NCBI RefSeq assembly: GCF_036241575.1
Contig: NZ_CP108455.1
Span: forward strand, 2,618,501-2,682,500
Source: Streptomyces sp. NBC_01267
Lineage (GTDB): Bacteria > Actinomycetota > Actinomycetes > Streptomycetales > Streptomycetaceae
Direction of reading: 5' to 3'
DNA: 64,000 bases
Part shown: positions 62,819 to 64,000 of the stretch, one piece after another
How the letters are laid out: every line of letters starts with the position of its first letter
Position numbering within the stretch: the stretch's first letter is position 1
Translations under genes and position numbers: made by a program
Notes under the pieces: generated by a model
Database searches by the model: none
What the model was told of the DNA's origin: nothing
The model's input: the letters and a program-made list of their open reading frames with translations, nothing else

Positions 62819-63364
62819 TCAGGCGTTGTTGCGCCGACGGCGGACGCTACGGCCGGCCACCGCTACGGCGGCGATCCCGGCGAGCACCAGGCCGACGAGG
62901 GTGTGCCGCGTTCCGGGGGCGTCCTCCTGGGCGGCGACCGTGGCGGTCGCACCGCCACCCGCGTGCACGGGCGCGGTGGGCGTGGTGATGGGCATGGGCC
63001 GGTGGCCGTCCTGGTTCTGCCGTACGACGGTGATCCGGCCGGTGACGACGCTGCCCCTGCACTTGACCTGGACGGTGTAGTCCCTGGACTCGGCGTCGGC
63101 GCGGATCCTCGCCTCGGCGTACATGGCGCCTTTGTCGGCGGCGGGTGCGAATTCGGCCCGTGAGTCGAAGGCGTCCGAGGTGCCGAAGGGCTTACCGCTG
63201 CCGCACCGCACTCTGAGGTCCACCTCCTCGCCGGGAGCGATGACGGAAGGGCTGACCGTGACCGTTCCTGAGGACCCCTCGCCCGGTGCGGCGATGGCGG
63301 TCGCGGGCAGCAGGGCAGCCGCAGCCGCCGTGGCGGCACAGAGAGTGATGGATATCAAACGCAT
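62819..63364 (-). CDS. Small surface protein, sortase-linked, no sorting motif seen
   Basis: The 181-residue protein has a signal peptide (ISITLCAATAAAAALLPATA, then IAAPG), one Ig-like beta domain of about 100 residues (GTVTVSPSVIAPGEEVDLRV and DYTVQVKCRGSVVTGRITVV) with two cysteines, and a C-terminal hydrophobic segment (VGLVLAGIAAVAVAG) followed by RRRRNNA. This is the layout of a cell-wall-sorted protein, but no LPXTG or LAXTG-like motif is seen before the membrane segment. It lies two bases before the sortase ATG, so the two are co-transcribed. Confidence 0.8.
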   Translation of the reverse strand: MRLISITLCAATAAAAALLPATAIAAPGEGSSGTVTVSPSVIAPGEEVDLRVRCGSGKPFGTSDAFDSRAEFAPAADKGAMYAEARIRADAESRDYTVQVKCRGSVVTGRITVVRQNQDGHRPMPITTPTAPVHAGGGATATVAAQEDAPGTRHTLVGLVLAGIAAVAVAGRSVRRRRNNA

Positions 63365-63502
63365 GGTGAACCTCCTGTTCGAAGGTTCACGTCTCCGGGC
63401 CCGCTCCGCATCCCGGGCGATCCGTACGGGCGTGCGACCGGGGCTTCGGCCGGTGGCCCGTACGGCTGCGCGCGCGGCGTTCCGTACGGGCCGGTGACCG
63501 GG

Positions 63503-64000
63503 TCAGATCCGGTCGACCAGGTCGGCAATCGAGTTAACGACGGTGGTCGGCCGGTACGGGTAGCGGTCGATGTCGCCCTTCGCGGTCAGGCCGGTGAGCA
63601 CCAGGAAGGTCTCCATCCCGGCCTCCAGTCCCGCGAGTACGTCCGTGTCCATCCGGTCACCGATCATGGCGGAGGTCTCGGAGTGGGCGCCGATGGCGTT
63701 GAGTCCGGTCCGCATCATCAGCGGGTTCGGCTTGCCGACGAAGTACGGGTCCTTGCCGGTGGCCTTGGTGATGAGCGCGGCGACGGACCCGGTGGCGGGC
63801 AGCGCGCCCTCGGGCGACGGGCCGGTGTTGTCGGGGTTGGTGGCGATGAACCGCGCCCCGTTGTTGATCAGGCGGATCGCCTTCGTCAACGCCTCGAACG
63901 AGTAGGTCCGGGTCTCGCCCAGGATCACGAAGTCGGGGTCGGAGTCCGTGAGGACGTAACCGGCTTCGTGCAGCGCCGTGGTCAGCCCGGCCTCACCGAT
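63503..64000 (-). CDS. NagD-type HAD phosphatase, C-terminal part
   Basis: The 165 visible residues run off the window's right edge. They contain the HAD-IIA features KPNPLMMRTGLN (catalytic Lys region) and MIGDRMDTDVLAGLEAGMET (motif IV), with TNPDNTGPSPEGALPATGSV and FLVLTGLT. Enzymes of this group are NagD-like or phosphoglycolate-type phosphatases. The reading frame is open from the edge to the TGA at 63503-63505. The N-terminal nucleophile Asp lies outside the window. Confidence 0.88.
   Translation of the reverse strand: MGEAGLTTALHEAGYVLTDSDPDFVILGETRTYSFEALTKAIRLINNGARFIATNPDNTGPSPEGALPATGSVAALITKATGKDPYFVGKPNPLMMRTGLNAIGAHSETSAMIGDRMDTDVLAGLEAGMETFLVLTGLTAKGDIDRYPYRPTTVVNSIADLVDRI

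Overview
The window is high-GC actinobacterial chromosome, and almost certainly Streptomyces. The support is a complete desferrioxamine locus (desEF-desABCD) with two iron boxes, an adpA gene carrying one in-frame TTA codon followed by oligoribonuclease, a cellobiose/cellotriose locus (cebEFG-bglC-cebR) with CebR-type operators, a PAS-GGDEF-EAL protein matching CdgA, and many GTG/TTG starts and ATGA overlaps. It reads as a core-chromosome segment with some strain-variable inserts. I see no prophage, integrase, insertion sequence, CRISPR array, rRNA or replication origin.

Layout. 1-1266: the end of a leucine-catabolism pair (HMG-CoA lyase fragment, acyl-CoA dehydrogenase). 1402-9796: a large secreted GH3 glycosidase with a PA14 insert, an LLM oxidoreductase fused to a hemerythrin domain, a relic of a DUF5753 regulator, a small membrane protein and a histidine kinase/response regulator pair. 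9885-17093: ferrioxamine uptake, reduction and biosynthesis under two iron boxes. 17121-19336: a possibly leaderless small gene plus glmS. 19427-22797: a universal stress protein, a long non-coding leader, adpA and ornA. 22891-29722: tRNA-His and the ceb/bglC locus. 30160-33770: a spermidine-synthase-like protein, a small PrimPol-like protein with a divergent HTH/TPR regulator, and a histidine phosphatase. 33954-39228: a PAP2 membrane protein and a three-gene module (Fe-S PD-(D/E)XK nuclease, 536-residue unknown, SF1B helicase). 39286-41038: an azoreductase-like flavoprotein divergent from an ECF41-type sigma factor with a recognisable promoter. 42546-46074: tRNA-Lys, an M6-type peptidase and the c-di-GMP protein. 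46194-56159: an LLM oxidoreductase, then a catabolic cluster of two maleate-isomerase-like proteins, a 2-hydroxyacid dehydrogenase, an amidase, a DUF3830 protein, an Ehu-type ABC transporter and an IclR regulator. 56288-64000: tRNA-Lys, an acyl-CoA synthetase, a chitin-type LPMO with a DasR-like site, an SPFH protein and a secreted NlpC/PG-binding protein, a third tRNA-Lys, a sortase and its partner, and a partial NagD-type phosphatase.

Two things stand out. First, the nuclease/unknown/helicase trio resembles a Dna2 split over separate genes and is the best candidate for an undescribed system. Second, short tandem duplications sit repeatedly on or beside start and stop codons. The clearest cases are at 30067, 35971, 36130, 40009, 41156, 41591, 46136, 56175 and 58871. 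Some of them multiply the stop codon, the Shine-Dalgarno sequence plus start codon, or a promoter -35 element. No single gene annotation explains this pattern.

Product and family names come from recognising motifs and sequence by eye. No database search was run. Starts were chosen from ribosome-binding sites and overlaps, and uncertain ones are flagged.
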